A DNA stretch of 64,000 bases from Pachyseris speciosa (GCA_016490735.1 JAEMWC010000152.1:956001-1020000), one strand, 5' to 3'. Positions 1 to 12,029 are shown, counted from the stretch's first letter. Notes: generated by a model not told the origin, from the letters alone. Numbers and translations: made by a program.

Positions 1-88
1 TGATTTATTTAGAGTTGATTTGATTTAGTCTCCCCAATTAGTAGAGCATCTGTGCTTGGCTAAATAGATTTGAGACTTAAATAAAGTG

Positions 89-145
<57 letters not shown>

Positions 146-146
146 T
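1..146 (+). repeat. SINE 3' tail ending in (ATT)n
   Basis: The stretch ends in an (ATT)n microsatellite at 89-146. It contains the AGTTGATTTGATTTAG motif also found in the body of the tRNA-derived SINE at 48957-49282, so it is probably the 3' part of a SINE of that family whose head lies outside the window. The assignment rests on this shared motif and on the tail type. Confidence 0.45.
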
Positions 147-149
147 ACA

Positions 150-1134
150 CTTAAGCCAAAGCGTGATTAAACTGCTCCTTTGGAAACGCTACATAGACGA
201 CATTTTCTCCCTCTGGAACACAAACAGAGGAGATATAACACAGTTCATTGAGAAAGCAAACAAACACCACCCAATAATTAAACGGCTGAAGTTTCAGAAA
301 CTGAAATAACTATCTTGGACACTATCATATACAAAGGCGCACGATTCGAAACAGCATCAGTTCTTGATGTGCAAACCCATTTCAAGCCTACTGAGACATT
401 TCAATATACACATTTCTCATCCTGTCACCCACCCAGTGTTAGGAGGGGATTTGTGAAACGAGTAGCTTTAAGACTTCTGAGGACAAACTCTTCTAAAGGC
501 GCTGTAACATTGTGCAATGTTTCGTGCAACTTGTGTCACAACGCCATTGCGAGAAAGGTTGCACGAAACATTGTACCAAGTGTAACATACCGTGCAATGG
601 CCGAAATCGTTGCGACACAAGTTGCACGAACCGTTGCAGAAAGTAGACTCGAATTCTACTTTCTGCAACAATTCGTGCAACTTGTCTCCCAACGATTTTG
701 GCCGTTGCAGGGAATGTTACACTTGATACAATGTTTCGTGCAACTTGTCTCGCAATGGCGTTGCGACACAAGTTGCACGAAACATTGCGGTGTAACAGCG
801 CCTTAAAACAATATTTGAAGAGAAAGTAGAACATTTCAAAACACACCTTGTTGATAGAGGTTAACCTAAAGCCTTTATACAAAGAAACCTCTCAGAAGTA
901 AAGTTTCAAAACAAGAAACAAGCCCTCCGACAAAATGAGAAAGAAAACAAACAAATCTTGCCGTTTATAACACAATATCACCCATCAGTGCCAAACTTAA
1001 AAGAAACCCTCATGAGCAAATGGCATTTTATTGAGAAAAAACCGACGCTCAGAGAAATATTTAAGGAACCGCCACTTATATCCTACAAGAGAGGGCGTTC
1101 CCTGAAAGACATACTCGTTAGAGCAAAAATATAG
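150..1134 (+). pseudogene. Penelope-like element reverse transcriptase remnant
   Basis: Conceptual translation gives the palm of a Penelope-like (PLE) reverse transcriptase with the catalytic motif RYIDDIF at 187-207, followed by the thumb-side region that ends at the stop TAG 1132-1134. The reading frame is broken: a frameshift lies near 281, an in-frame TAA sits at 862-864, and a 307-bp MITE (497-803) splits the coding region. Removing the MITE rejoins the frame. The N-terminal RT part is absent and I see no GIY-YIG endonuclease downstream. PLE RTs copy element RNA into DNA at the target site; this copy cannot make an active enzyme. Confidence 0.85.
497..803. mobile_element. Palindromic Harbinger-type MITE inside PLE
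   Basis: A 307-bp near-palindrome with its centre near 645 (AGACTCGAATTCTACT). The termini are inverted (left AGGCGCTGTAACA, right TGTAACAGCGCCT) and a TAA target duplication lies at 494-496 and 804-806. A 3-bp TAA/TTA duplication is typical of PIF/Harbinger elements. Deleting the element plus one TAA restores the host reading frame, which confirms the boundaries. No transposase is encoded. Confidence 0.85.
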
Positions 1135-1543
1135 CTTCAAGGCTAAAAACACGCGAGTGGGAGTCGCGCCGGCCTAACTAACTCCCCCTTTTAACATTGA
1201 CCTAGCTGATGGATAAGCAACATGAATTGTCACAGTGTTTCAAAGGTATGTCAGCAAAGTAGGACTTTGCATATTTCGCTATTATCTCTGGTGGAGTATG
1301 CTAATTAACAATGCCCAAGGGTATTCTTTGCGTGAAAGACTAAGCGCCAAATGCTCGTAACCGATTTAAGAGAACACAGAACGTTTCTGTTCAGTTAGAC
1401 GTAATGCGCAATGTGTCGTTTTTGCTTAATCATAACACTCGACAAGCTCACTTGGCACGAAAACAGTGCACAATATTCGTGGTTGACTTAAAAAAAACAG
1501 CACACAGTAGCCTTGGTTAATCTCAGGTCAGCGCGCAAAGATT
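1135..1543. other. No gene recognised
   Basis: Downstream flank of the PLE remnant. I see no conserved ORF, TIR pair or microsatellite here. Confidence 0.4.
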
Positions 1544-2131
1544 TTGTCCGACCTGAAAACTCACTCACTCCGAAGAAGATTCAGGGTTATTGTTGGGTTT
1601 AGGTTGGACTTAACATTAGGGCTAGAGCGTCGGCTAGGGCTAGGGATAGGGTTAGGGATAGGGTTAGGGACATTGTTAGGGTTAGTGTTGATGTTAACGT
1701 CAACGCTAGCGTTAAAGCGCGGTTGTTTGAGTCCGAATCAGCTTGACTTAAGGGTTCGTCCGAGTCGAAAACAGCGCCTAGTTGCCTTGGTTGACTCTAA
1801 GTTCTTTCGGAAAGGCTTTGGCCGATATAACACAGCGCTAAAGTCGGTTGTTTGTCTTAAATACAGCGTACATCTTAAATCCAGCGTACAAAAACCTCGG
1901 TTGATTCTAAATCAGTGCGCAAAAAGCTTGCCGACGGCTGAAAAATCACAAAATATTAAAGACGGCTGTTTTGACTTGAAGAAACTTTTTGCCAAGACAA
2001 CTCCTACTGGTGACCTACAGCAAAAATTTGAGTTAATCAGATGTTCTAGGGCAAAAATTAAGAGTCCTAAGAGTACGCTGTTTTCCGTCATGTTTCGTTT
2101 ACTCAGAACGTTGTGTTGCGTAGTAAATTAA
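1544..2131 (+). repeat. Degenerate repeat region with telomere-like TTAGGG variants
   Basis: Between about 1630 and 1695 runs a series of GGGTTAGGGATAGGGTTAGG-type hexamers, which are variants of the metazoan telomere repeat TTAGGG. Further along, CAGCG-containing motifs and phrases such as CCTTGGTTGACT recur irregularly up to 2000. A 195-codon open frame runs through the region, but its composition (LGLGIGLGIGLG) simply reflects the repeat, so I do not call a gene. Confidence 0.5.
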
Positions 2132-2529
2132 AACTTGTGCGTGGTTTCGTCAGTTGAAACATTTTTGATGGATTCATTTTCATCGTCAAGTGGAAAACAA
2201 TGGAATGAAAATCTTATAAAAATTAAGTAAACGTAAATGACGACAGTGAAAGAATTTGACAGAAATACTTAACTCTTTTCTGAAATTAACTTGGCTCCAA
2301 AACGTAAAAAAATTTGCATGAAATTCAATCCCTTTATCACGCGTGATGGATTGTCTCATCACAATGACTGTAGTCGCGCACAAATGTTTATCTCGCGTGA
2401 GAATACTTTTTGCTGTAGTTTATTAGCCTCCATAGAAGCAAAAAACCGAGGCGATCAACACAAAAGTGATTTACATGTTAAAATTCGGCAGCGTGTTTAC
2501 CAAATATTCATTCTCACTTGTTCATCAGT
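2132..2529. other. No gene recognised
   Basis: AT-rich sequence. Open frames on both strands are short and show no family signature. Confidence 0.35.
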
Positions 2530-2628
2530 CACGGATATGTCACGAACCAACAAGCGCGGATGTTACGGCAATTCACCGGTTTCGCAGAGGTTGTGGGTTC
2601 GAATCCCGTACAAGCGGTTTTTTTTCCG

Positions 2629-2659
<31 letters not shown>

Positions 2660-2740
2660 TTTTTTGGTTTCACTACTGCTTAAGTTGTGTTCATAACTGC
2701 GTCGATCGTTCACGTTATCATCCGTTGTTTACGTAGTCTG
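2530..2740 (+). repeat. tRNA-derived SINE
   Basis: A polymerase III B box (GGTTCGAATCC, 2596-2606) is followed by a T-rich linker and the body motif TTTCACTACTGCTTAAG at about 2668. The same body motif occurs at 16855 and, on the other strand, at 55440-55500. The A-box half of the tRNA-like head is too diverged to place, so the 5' boundary is approximate. Confidence 0.65.
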
Positions 2741-3713
2741 ATTCACACAGACGAATCGCGAGGAGTACCGCTTAATATTGCTTTGAATGTTTGCCGTGCG
2801 CGCCAATGCAACTTTTCCACGGATTGTGTTCAAGATACTCATCGAAAACGGGCAGACTTCACTTCGTGCCGAATGAATTTTCGGTAGCGTTTCCGAAGTT
2901 CGACCAACTATTTCACGGCTAACAGTAAAAGCAAGCTGGGATTTCATGTCACGAGTGGTTTCAAAAAATGCGCTCTTCAAAATTAATGAACAATGGAAAC
3001 CTCGGTGCAGCAGCTAGACAGTTTTCAAAGTTATTTTATAAGGTAGAGTTTTGACTGAAAACAAGTAATAATCTGCCCCAACCCACCGCCCCCCCGCGAG
3101 AGGTTTTGACTTGAGACAGCGCCCTGTTTGACCGCAATGAATTCTGGGATCATTGTCTGCTCCAAGTGCGAAGAACAACAACTCTTCAAACATACACTTT
3201 TCGCCTTAAAGTCCAAAAACCACTCTCGCTTTCCCAGCTTTTAGCACCGCAACCTTTCAGAAATGGAACAAGACTAGCAACGACGCGCCGCTTTTGAGGC
3301 GAGAGTTGTTTTCAGACTTTTTCCGCCTGGCTTCTACTCTGTACCCCAAAACGCTAATATCTCATCGTGATTTGGTAAGCACAGAGAAAACGCTAACTGG
3401 ATTCTTTCAGAAGCGTTAAGAACTTGCGGATCTCCAGACTTTTCATGACGTCTTTCGATCACCAAGCGGGAAGGCAAACCGATAATGCAGTTAATACGTA
3501 GCGATCCGCAGCTCCAGCACTCACGTAAGTTTCGTATGCGATGAGCTTAATCGATGTTTTAACCGCCAAATTTATAGTCTACGTCACACTATCAAACAAT
3601 CCTTTCTACCCGTCAATCATTTCACGTCCAGTTTTAGTTGTACTCCTCACAAATGTTCACATAACTCACGTATGAATATTAATACGGTACGCATACAAAT
3701 GAGCTTCACTTCA
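2741..3713. other. No gene recognised
   Basis: No recognisable coding sequence, tRNA-like head or inverted termini were found in this stretch. Confidence 0.35.
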
Positions 3714-4107
3714 ATTGAAGGCCTCGGTGCATAACCATCCTATGTCGAATTTTGGGTTGTTTTTCGATTTTGCTTGGATTTGTCTGAATTTCTGCATGTG
3801 AACTACAATTCGATGGAAACACATTGTATGGTATTTTTTTGACTGATTCATCCAGAATCCAGAAATGCATTTTTTCTTACTAAGAAGATGTAATGCAACT
3901 TGCAAACCACTCCCATGGAAGGTTGGTTTCTTGGTGTACGTAAGAAAAAATGCATTTCTGGATTCTGGATGAATCAGTCAAAAAAATACCATACAATGTG
4001 TTTCCATCGAATTGCAGTTCACATGCAGAAATTCAGACAAATCCAAGCAAAATCGAAAAACGACTCAAAATTCGACATAGGATGGTTATGCTCCGAGCCC
4101 TTCAAAT
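3714..4107. mobile_element. Fold-back (long inverted repeat) element
   Basis: Two roughly 168-bp arms (3714-3881 and 3940-4107) are inverted copies separated by a 58-bp spacer. The ends read TTGAAGGCCTCGGTGC on the left and, in reverse, TTTGAAGGGCTCGGAG on the right. Similar open frames on opposite strands of the arms are a by-product of the palindrome, not two genes. I find no clear target duplication, so the superfamily is open. Confidence 0.75.
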
Positions 4108-4233
4108 GTTAACCAATCTTTGAAAAATCCAAACTTTTAGTAGGGGCTTAGACTAAAGATGCTCTCCTTTAAGGTGGGGCTTTTTCTTCCTATTTTTCGT
4201 TCAGCTGTCTAATGTCCCACGTCTCCTCGGGAT

Positions 4234-4253
4234 GGGGGGGGGGGGGGGGGGGG
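4234..4253 (+). repeat. Poly(G)20 tract
   Basis: An uninterrupted run of 20 G. Homopolymers of this length often vary between individuals and are error-prone in assembly. Confidence 0.9.
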
Positions 4254-4585
4254 TTCCAGTGACAGTTACATTAGCCCTAACCCGGGTTAAATACCGTGAC
4301 AACCTACAGGTTTTAATACATCTTAACCAATGGTTAGCGCAAACCATGCCTCGAGCAACTCAGCCCTGGATACGAATGACAGTTGAAAATATAAGGGTGG
4401 GAGAGGAGGGGCGGGAATTGAGAGAGAAATCAAGAGAAAACGAAGGAACTGATCATGTCTTTCACCCTCTGCTTCCACTCAGATAGGGTAGGCTAAAACC
4501 AGTTTATTGTAGATAAAACTGGCGCATTGAAAAAAAAGGTTAAGAAAATTAACTCCCAAAAAGACTCAAATTTCCGTATTGCTTA

Positions 4586-4660
4586 GCCTCCTTGGCAGAC
4601 GCTCTTCTGGCTCGTCAGCGGAATGCGTGACGAATCCCGGAGAACTTCCGCGTGGGAGGC
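4586..4660. mobile_element. Short MITE-like repeat with TA target
   Basis: A 75-bp segment bounded by TA|GCCTCC on the left and GGAGGC|TA on the right, matching the TA duplication style of Tc1/mariner derivatives. The termini are only 6 bp, so the call is tentative. Confidence 0.35.
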
Positions 4661-6204
4661 TACATATTGCTGTGTTCCAAAGCAAAGAAACAAAGAAACC
4701 ACTTTATGCAGAAAAGATCATATTGCGCTGCTAAATTAATAACGCATCCCGAACCAAGGAAGCATCCGGAATAAATCAATCCCTGCCTAGTGCTTAGTCA
4801 AGGAGGTTTTCGATCAATTCGATGGCTTTGGGAAGGAGAAACTGAGGGGAGGGGATTTGGGCAGTGACGAGACGATTTTTTCTTCCATTATATTTAAATT
4901 TTAGAAAGAAAAAAGGGGAGAAGAGATAAACAAACCCAGTGGAGCCAACAGTAGCAATATATTTTTGAAATTTACCTTGCAGTTGATCCTCTTCAAAGGT
5001 CCAGTGTTACTGAAATACTGTTAAATTCTACACACTGCAAAAAAACTGAAAGGAGCAAACTAACGTTTGAGAGCCTTATGAAGCCGTGCGTTACCGCTCC
5101 GACGATATGTGATATGGTCCTGTGCACAGCTTTCAGCTCTCCTCAAAAAGGCAAAACGCAAAAAAAATAATATTAAAAAAACCGTCAAAAGTTGGAGTCT
5201 CTTTAAATAAATTTCCGTTAGATATGCCAAAGATAAGTTCCTAGATGTCGTTCGAGAGATCTGCCCCGAGTCACACAAGAAATCCATAAATTACAAAGCA
5301 AATGACCACGAGCGATTTTGAGTAGTTACCAGTTTTCCCTTGTTTAAACACAACAAATATAACATAATAAGCATAATACCATTAACTCCTTCGCTTATTT
5401 GCGCTGAAACGCTCAAGGGAATATGAACAAATTACACAGTCTCCCAGTGCCCCCTCCCCCAGTGGTGGTACCGAATACTTCCCCCACCTCACCCACCCTA
5501 TCAAATACCAATTTAACTGAAATGCCAATCCCTTCACGTAACGAAAACCTTTCACTTTGTAAAAAAAGATTTCACCTCTTTCTTATATCTTATAACTCAG
5601 ATATACACTAAAAAGAATTCACCATGTTATTACAACAGAAGGTCTACTCACTCGGCGGCAAATGCAATCTTGATTTGTAATTCCTTCCAGTGGTCTTTAC
5701 ACCCTTTTGCTTGACGTTCTCTTCTTTCCACCCTTTTAAGTATCAAACATTTAAACTTCCCTAATCTTTCGCACACGATAGGCGTCTCTTTTGGGTTGAG
5801 CCTAGATGGAAGGAAGACCACGGCCCCACCACATGCACACTCCCCTATTGCCTCGAGTATTCACTGGACACAATTGCTCTCTATTTAGTCCACAGGCCAG
5901 CGAATAAAACCCAACCACGTCCCCCACCACCACCTGGGTGTGGGTAATTTTTTGCAGACATGTAGCCATTGAAATCATAGCCAGAAGGTATTCCAAATAA
6001 GTTTGTTTTCAATTGATCAGTTAGGGCATGTGAGCGTTCGACAGCATTTATATTCTGGGGTAATAAATTAAAACCACAGTGTGGAATGGCTAAAGCAGCT
6101 ATTCTTCAAATTGTGTTCCTTTACTCACCTTTATTACCTCTACAGGAATATGGATCTGGGTACCGCATATAAGCACCAAACGTGTGCACTTTCCATGTCA
6201 CAAG
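4661..6204. other. No gene recognised
   Basis: Non-coding, AT-rich. Open frames of 60-75 codons at 5060-5287 and 5423-5611 lack family features and look like chance. Confidence 0.35.
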
Positions 6205-6840
6205 TAGGCATGAATAGATTGTGCTAGTAAATTCAGGAAAAGTTGCTCTAAAGTTGCTCAAATATCAAAAAGTTGCCACCAAAATTTAGAAAAGTTGCTT
6301 GCTCTCTAGAGTCGTTTTGTTTTAGATAAATACTCAAAACGTGTTTGTTTGTTTGTTTGTTGTCATTTAAACATTTTCATTAAATATTCTTACAATCATT
6401 AAAAGAGGCTAAAAGCCATTGTTATACGACAAATATAAATACTATGTTGTAATCAATATACTCTTTGCCATGATAATGACTCTCAGCAAATACCAAGATG
6501 GCCACGGCAGGCTCTATGTTGCAGCGAATAACCGCTTGATTTAAACGCCCGTTAGATAGATAGCCGCTGTCCAGATACCTTGGGCGTAATGTAAGTGTTA
6601 TTTTATTGTCATTTTATTGTATATCCTTAGTTTTAATAAAATCAGTTTTGATAAAACCAGTTTTAATAAAATCCTTCGAAATGAAACGACCTTTTATGGT
6701 TTGGATCGGTTTTATATCAATTTGTTGCTCAAAAGTTGCCAAGAAAAGCAAAAGTTGCCCTAGGTTGCTGGTACTACAAAGAGTTGCTCAAAACGCTAAA
6801 AGTTGCTCAAAAGTTACCTAGCACAATCTATTTATGCCTA
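6205..6840. mobile_element. hAT-like non-autonomous transposon with subterminal motif arrays
   Basis: The ends are inverted: left TAGGCATGAATAGATTGTGC, right in reverse TAGGCATAAATAGATTGTGC. The flanks carry an 8-bp near-duplication, GTCACAAG at 6197-6204 and GCCACAAG at 6841-6848. An 8-bp duplication and a TAGGC start fit hAT elements. Both ends carry clusters of the same motif, AAAGTTGCTC or close variants (6238-6305 and 6725-6815), about a dozen copies all on one strand. hAT transposases commonly bind short subterminal repeats, so these may be binding sites. No transposase ORF is present. Confidence 0.7.
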
Positions 6841-7013
6841 GCCACAAGTCAATAACAGGCGTTTCTGAATCGATTAGAACTATTACGAAAGGAAAAAGCA
6901 ATTTTCCCAGTAATTCCATTTTCTCTTTCCTTTCATCCCATGGTTCTTTGCTGTTCTATATTTTTACATTCGCCATCTTGGAAGTTTAGGAGTGACCTGA
7001 TGTTGAATTGGAG

Positions 7014-7614
7014 CCCAGGAAAGGGGCGGGGGAGGTAATCCCAGTAAAATTGGGTGGGGCTGTGCGGACCGCTTCCTTAAGCCCCGTTCAAACGATAATG
7101 ATAGTTGATGATAGTCGATGATAGTTTTAACTATCACGCGCGTTTGAACACGAACTATCATGCACTATCATCGGCTATCATCAACTATCATTCACTTTGA
7201 ACCTGTTCAAAAATCGCACGATAGTTAATGATAGTTTTCGCCGTTTCACCGCGCGCATGATAGTTAATGATAGTTTTGGATTTTTCAACTATCATCGACT
7301 ATCATGCGCCGCTTGAGTGGGGCTTTAAACCCTTACCCTATTTCAGACCAAAATCTGCTATTTTCCCTACCCTATTTCAGACATGACCAAAAATTCGATA
7401 CTCTATTTCAGACCTATTTCACGAACACAGTTGGCGTAAACATAATTGAGAGGCTTTTGTTGATGGAGAAGAAGCTCCTTCTAAAAAACATACCCAATTC
7501 ATGCATCAAGACTAGAGTGCACAACCTATTTTAGACCAAAACGGCTACAAACCACACCCTTTGGGGCCGCACCTACCTATATAGCCATAATAGGGAGTAC
7601 CCCCTCTCCCCGGG
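7014..7614. mobile_element. GC-ended TIR element, interrupted by a MITE
   Basis: The right end ends in GGGAGTACCCCCTCTCC followed by CCGGG. The interior repeats CCCTATTTCAGACC-like phrases and a CGGACCGCTTCC motif that is shared with the element at 23987-24427. It is therefore a second copy of that family, split here by the insertion at 7080-7324. The flanking octamers do not match well, so the outer boundaries are approximate. Confidence 0.6.
7080..7324. mobile_element. Harbinger-type MITE rich in ATGATAGT
   Basis: A 245-bp element with inverted ends AGCCCCGTTCAA and, in reverse, AGCCCCACTCAA, flanked by TTA at 7077-7079 and 7325-7327. The interior is packed with GATGATAGTT-type octamers on both strands. 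The 3-bp TTA duplication fits PIF/Harbinger. It interrupts the GC-ended element 7014-7614. Confidence 0.75.
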
Positions 7615-8648
7615 TATTGATAATGAGTTCAGTCAGTTCACAATTTAATTTTTCACACCAAAACAATTCCCATATGCTAAAATCATGTTACACATCCTAC
7701 TTGAGCTTATAACAAGGAATTCAAAGGCAGATTTAAAGCTTGTTTAATGTTTTATGTATTGAATGTGACATTTCCACTGTTGGTTGGTGTTGTTGTTATT
7801 TGTGTGATGTTTATGAACAACATAAGCTTTCCCTGTTGCTTTCTGCAGCGTGTTTCCAGGTCAGGCTGACCTGATAACATATTTTCATAAATTGTTTCCC
7901 AGCCTCAGCCATCGTGATTGACACGATAAATAGCGGAAAAGAGTGAAAACCCATTTACACCTCAAGGAAAATAATCCTGTTAACAAGAAAAACCAGAATA
8001 TGACAGCAGTTGCACCCATTTTCTGCCTCATTTTCCTCGACAAAGCAGCTTGAGTGGCTGTATAACACCTGGTGTCGTCTGGGAATCATCCTTCTAAGGC
8101 CATGGAACATAACAGAACTTTAACTGTTTTGTTCATACAAAAATACAACTAAGCTAGCCTTTAGTCCAGCTCTGAACACAGGCACTTCGCTGTAGATGCT
8201 AAGCTCGTGCCGTCATTTTCTTATGAATTGTGGCCAACTGGACGTAGATTTGACGAGTGTAAAAATAACATTTAACACCCACACCGTTTGGATTCTGGGC
8301 TCATTCACAATCAATTTCAAATTATTAAAAAACAAACTATCGATTTTACTTCACACTACAATGTTCCACGGCAGGTTAACCCACTCCGATTGAGATCAAT
8401 GTCATAATCCTCTTTTTAGCGGAGCTCTGTCGGCCCGAAGGGCTGCCAAGCGGAGCACCATACCTATAGAAACCCGTGAAATGTTTTTCTCATGCTAAAA
8501 ATGGCTAGCGGTATTGCTAGTGGGCGCGCACGCACTACGACGACGACGACGTTGCCCAATAATTAATAATATCCAAATAATAATAATAATAATAATAATA
8601 ATAATCAATACTTGAGCTCAACATGGCGGCCATACTCCACCTGACCAG
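7615..8648. other. No gene recognised; small microsatellites
   Basis: Apart from a short (ACG)n run near 8533 and a (TAA)n run at about 8574-8605, I see no structured feature. Confidence 0.4.
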
Positions 8649-8883
8649 AACCTGGCGTGCGTTTCTCGAAACCCCGGAAACTTTTCGGGTCTATTTAGGG
8701 AACCACAATTTCCTTCATACCTTAAAAACGAAGACGTTTCCGGGCATGAAATTTTGCAACAAATTTGCCCTTTCCTATCTTGAAATCATAGTTAAAGGCC
8801 AGCTTTTCAGAATAGATGGATCTTAGTTTTTGAAATGGCTTTTCGGGCCCGAAAAGTTTACGAGACTTTCGAGAAACGGCCCC
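8649..8883. mobile_element. hAT-like MITE
   Basis: An identical octamer CTGACCAG lies at 8641-8648 and 8884-8891 and flanks a segment with inverted subterminal sequence (GTTTCTCGAAA on both ends, plus GGAAACTTTTCGGG and its counterpart). An 8-bp duplication fits hAT. The outermost few bases of the two ends differ, which lowers confidence, and another CTGACCAG occurs near 8979. Confidence 0.6.
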
Positions 8884-8891
8884 CTGACCAG

Positions 8892-9236
8892 CTAGTTTAT
8901 AGCGCACGAACAGCGCACATCTTTGATATTGGACATCCACGTTATGGTCAATTGACACCTGTTAAAACAAGGGATCCGCTGACCAGTATCACGTGAGCAT
9001 ATCGCGGGCTCGAGTTTAGAGCTCGTCGAGGTCAGCTCTCTTTTTTTTTATTGACCGCTGACCCAGCTGCTGGCTTTTGATTGGATCGAAGGCTCAATCC
9101 AGATTAACTTAATCAAAATGAGACACCAAAACCAAAACGAGGCTTAATTTTTCGCGCGCTTTTCCCCGTGCGGCAGCCGCGCGGCTCGAAATTTCACATT
9201 CAATTCATTTGGTTGGTTTCCTCTAACTTAATACCA
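8892..9236. other. No gene recognised
   Basis: Flank between the MITE and the LINE. No ORF or repeat structure was recognised. Confidence 0.35.
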
Positions 9237-11015
9237 AGGGAGACGAGGTGTTGGTCCTTGGAGACCTCAACGAGAATTTATTGAAATATAATAAAGATAA
9301 ACAAACATCAGAGTACCTAGACATGCTTCTTAGCTTAGGATTTATGCCAATAATTACCAAACCAACTAGAATAACGGATCATACGGCCACTCTTATCGAT
9401 CACATCTACACGAACACGCCTGAGAAGCTAATTAAATCTGGACTTTGCCTTGCCGATATTTCTGATCATCTACCAGTATTCTGCACAATGGCCAACACAC
9501 TGCTTACAAATAATGAACCTAGATTTTTTCGAGACTTTAGGCAAATGTCTTTCATCAAGGTTTACTTGCAGTTGATTTCAAAAGCTTGATATCAAATGAT
9601 TTAATGAAAGTATAACTACTATTGTAGACAATCTGCGCGCTATCACGGACCGTCATGCTCCTTTGCGCAAAGCATCAAAACGGCAACAGAAGCGTTTAGA
9701 AAGGCCTTGGATTTCGAAAGCAACCATGCACTCAATCAAACAAAAACACAAATTAGTAAAGACTCATTTATACAGTACGGATCCAGGCAAGGTAGAAGAG
9801 TATAAAGCATACAGTCATAAGTTGAGTAGGATTATACACGCAGCTAAAAGGAATTATTTTTCTAAACAATTTGAACTGAACAAAGAAAACATAAAATACA
9901 CGTGGAAAATAATTAGCAAAGTAATAAGCACAAAAAAAAGAAAATACTCAACATACAATCAAGAAACTGCTGCGTGGCAAGAGAATTTATGTAGACAAGC
10001 AGAGTATTTGCGATCAGTTAAACAACCATTTTATCAATGTTGGAAATGGCCTGGCAGATAAACTGCCGAAGCATGACATAGCCCTTTCAGTGTATTTAGA
10101 TTGAACTATGACAGCAAATAGTTTTATGTTCCGTGGCATTTGCCTGACTGAATTATGAAATAATGAGTTTGAAAGTAGATAAGTCGCCATTAGATATTCC
10201 AAGAAAATGCGTAAAACACGAAGCAAACGACATATATGAGGCGTTAAGTGTGCTTTTCAATCAATCTCTATTACAAGGAATATTTCCGTAAAATTTTAAA
10301 GTTTCAAAAGTCACACCAATAGATAAAGGGGGTAAGGAGATGGATCGTTTTAATGATTATCGACCTATCTCTACACTCTCTGCACTAACTCAAATTTTTG
10401 AAAAACTCATTAGTAAACAGCTCGTAAACTATTTGGAAAAGCATGAAATCCTATACGAGTTCCAATTTGGCTTTAGAAAGGGACATTCAACCTCACAAGC
10501 CATTGCAGAAATTGCTGATAATTTACGTAATGCGATAGATAATAATTTGTATTCTTGTGGCGTGTTTTTAGACTTTTCCAAGGCATTTGATACGGTGAAC
10601 CACACAATTTTACTTTAAAAAATGGAACGGTACGGGATACGGGGCGTGCCCCTCCAGTTTTTTGCAAACTATCTTACAAATAGACAGCAATATATACAGA
10701 TGGGAAATACAGTTAAGTTCATCAGAGCAAACAATGACGTGTGGAGTTCCACAAGGGAGTTCCCTAGGTCCAGTATTACTTCTAATCTATATAAACGATT
10801 TACCAAACTGTTCCAATGCTTTAACATTTAGAATATTTGCAGACGATGCAAACGTCTTTGCATGAGCCCTCGACCTGAAAGTTTTCGAGAAAATAGTTAA
10901 CTCTGAACTTAAAAGAGTGAAAATATGGTGTGATGTAAATAGATTGTCAATTAACTTCTCTAAAACAAACTTCATGATTATTAAATCGTCAAAGAAAAAA
11001 GATGACCAAATGAGA
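9237..11015 (+). pseudogene. Degenerate LINE ORF2 (endonuclease-RT), Jockey/CR1-like
   Basis: Translated pieces run in order: the C-terminal half of an apurinic-type endonuclease (VLGDLNENLL at about 9252, SDHLPVF at about 9464), a linker, then reverse transcriptase with FNDYRPISTLS (about 10350), FGFRKGHS (about 10470), FLDFSKAFDTVNH (about 10564), CGVPQGSSLGPVLL (about 10740) and the catalytic FADDAN (about 10840). Frames change several times and stops occur, for example near 9588 and 10615. The copy lacks its 5' start and stops before the thumb and C-terminal region. Such proteins nick DNA and prime reverse transcription at the target; this one is inactive. Confidence 0.85.
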
Positions 11016-11250
11016 CGTAAACAACACGTACTGTATCGGAAAAGAAGTTGTATGTATACGAGTTAAAAGTTGTATGAACGGAACGAGAAGTAATTTGTTT
11101 GATAAACAAGTTGTACATATTTTGCTACTAGAAGTGGCAAGTCGCAGGCCTAACAATGAAGTTGTAAAAGTAGAGCAAAACGTTATCTTCATAAAGCACA
11201 AATTGTATATAAATTCACATAAGTATTTTTGTCCGTCATTGCGCGTCATA

Positions 11251-12029
11251 CCATAAAAGCTCTATTAAGACCCCGTCTCTATTACCCTCCCCCCCCCCCA
11301 CCTCTAATAAGTCCCCACCCCCTTTTGGGACATGAGATCTTTTAATTAGTCCCTCCTATTCCCTGTTGCGAAATCCACTTCATTCAGTCCAATTGGCTCG
11401 TTTTTAATCAAATATACACTCAAACATATGATACCGTTTGCTGCTCTTTATTTAAGACATAATAATAATAAAAAAGCCTTAATCGTGCTTTGTCATGTTA
11501 TAAGGCACGCAAGGAAGTGACAAGAGCACGAAAGAAGTAGGAAGAAGCACAAATTTTATTCTCAGGTTGCGCGCCTGGAGTGGCGTCATTGATCGTTGTC
11601 ATGTTGCGTCAACACTGTCTTGTTGTAAAAACTTTTTTAACGGGCGGTTAAAACTGTTCAGTTAAAACAAGCAGCACTTAGAATTCGTGTCCTTAGTTTT
11701 AATTTATGACTATACTATTTTAAAGGAGAAGTTTAGTCTTTGATTTGCAAAAATATGCCAGATTTGTAATGATTTTGAAACTGCACGCGCAGACAAATGC
11801 GTGCTTTATACTCTCAAAAGGTACGCTCGATTTCAATGAAAAGATGCGCGAGCTATATTATAATAAAGAATCAATATTCACTGCAGTTGTTTGAGTTTTG
11901 TGCAAAAACTGTTTTCATACGAAAACGGCGTGTGTCAGATTGGAAATAAGGCCCCCCTCTCTATTAAGCCCCCCGTTAATGACGCCTGAAATTAAAAAAG
12001 CCCCCGGGGGCTTAATAGAGCTTTTACGG
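11251..12029. mobile_element. Mariner-type MITE, copy 1
   Basis: The ends read CCATAAAAGCTCTATTAAG and, in reverse, CCGTAAAAGCTCTATTAAG, with TA duplicated at 11249-11250 and 12030-12031. A shorter copy of the family lies at 51682-52108. The interior near the ends is C-rich (CCCCCCC runs) and carries repeated TCTATTAAG-type motifs. No transposase is encoded. Confidence 0.85.

Noticed and set aside
1544..2131. 195-codon open frame
   Set aside because: Its N-terminal half is a translation of telomere-like hexamers, with no domain, splice site or conserved start.
3711..4112. Two similar proteins on opposite strands
   Set aside because: They are mirror translations of the two arms of a fold-back element.
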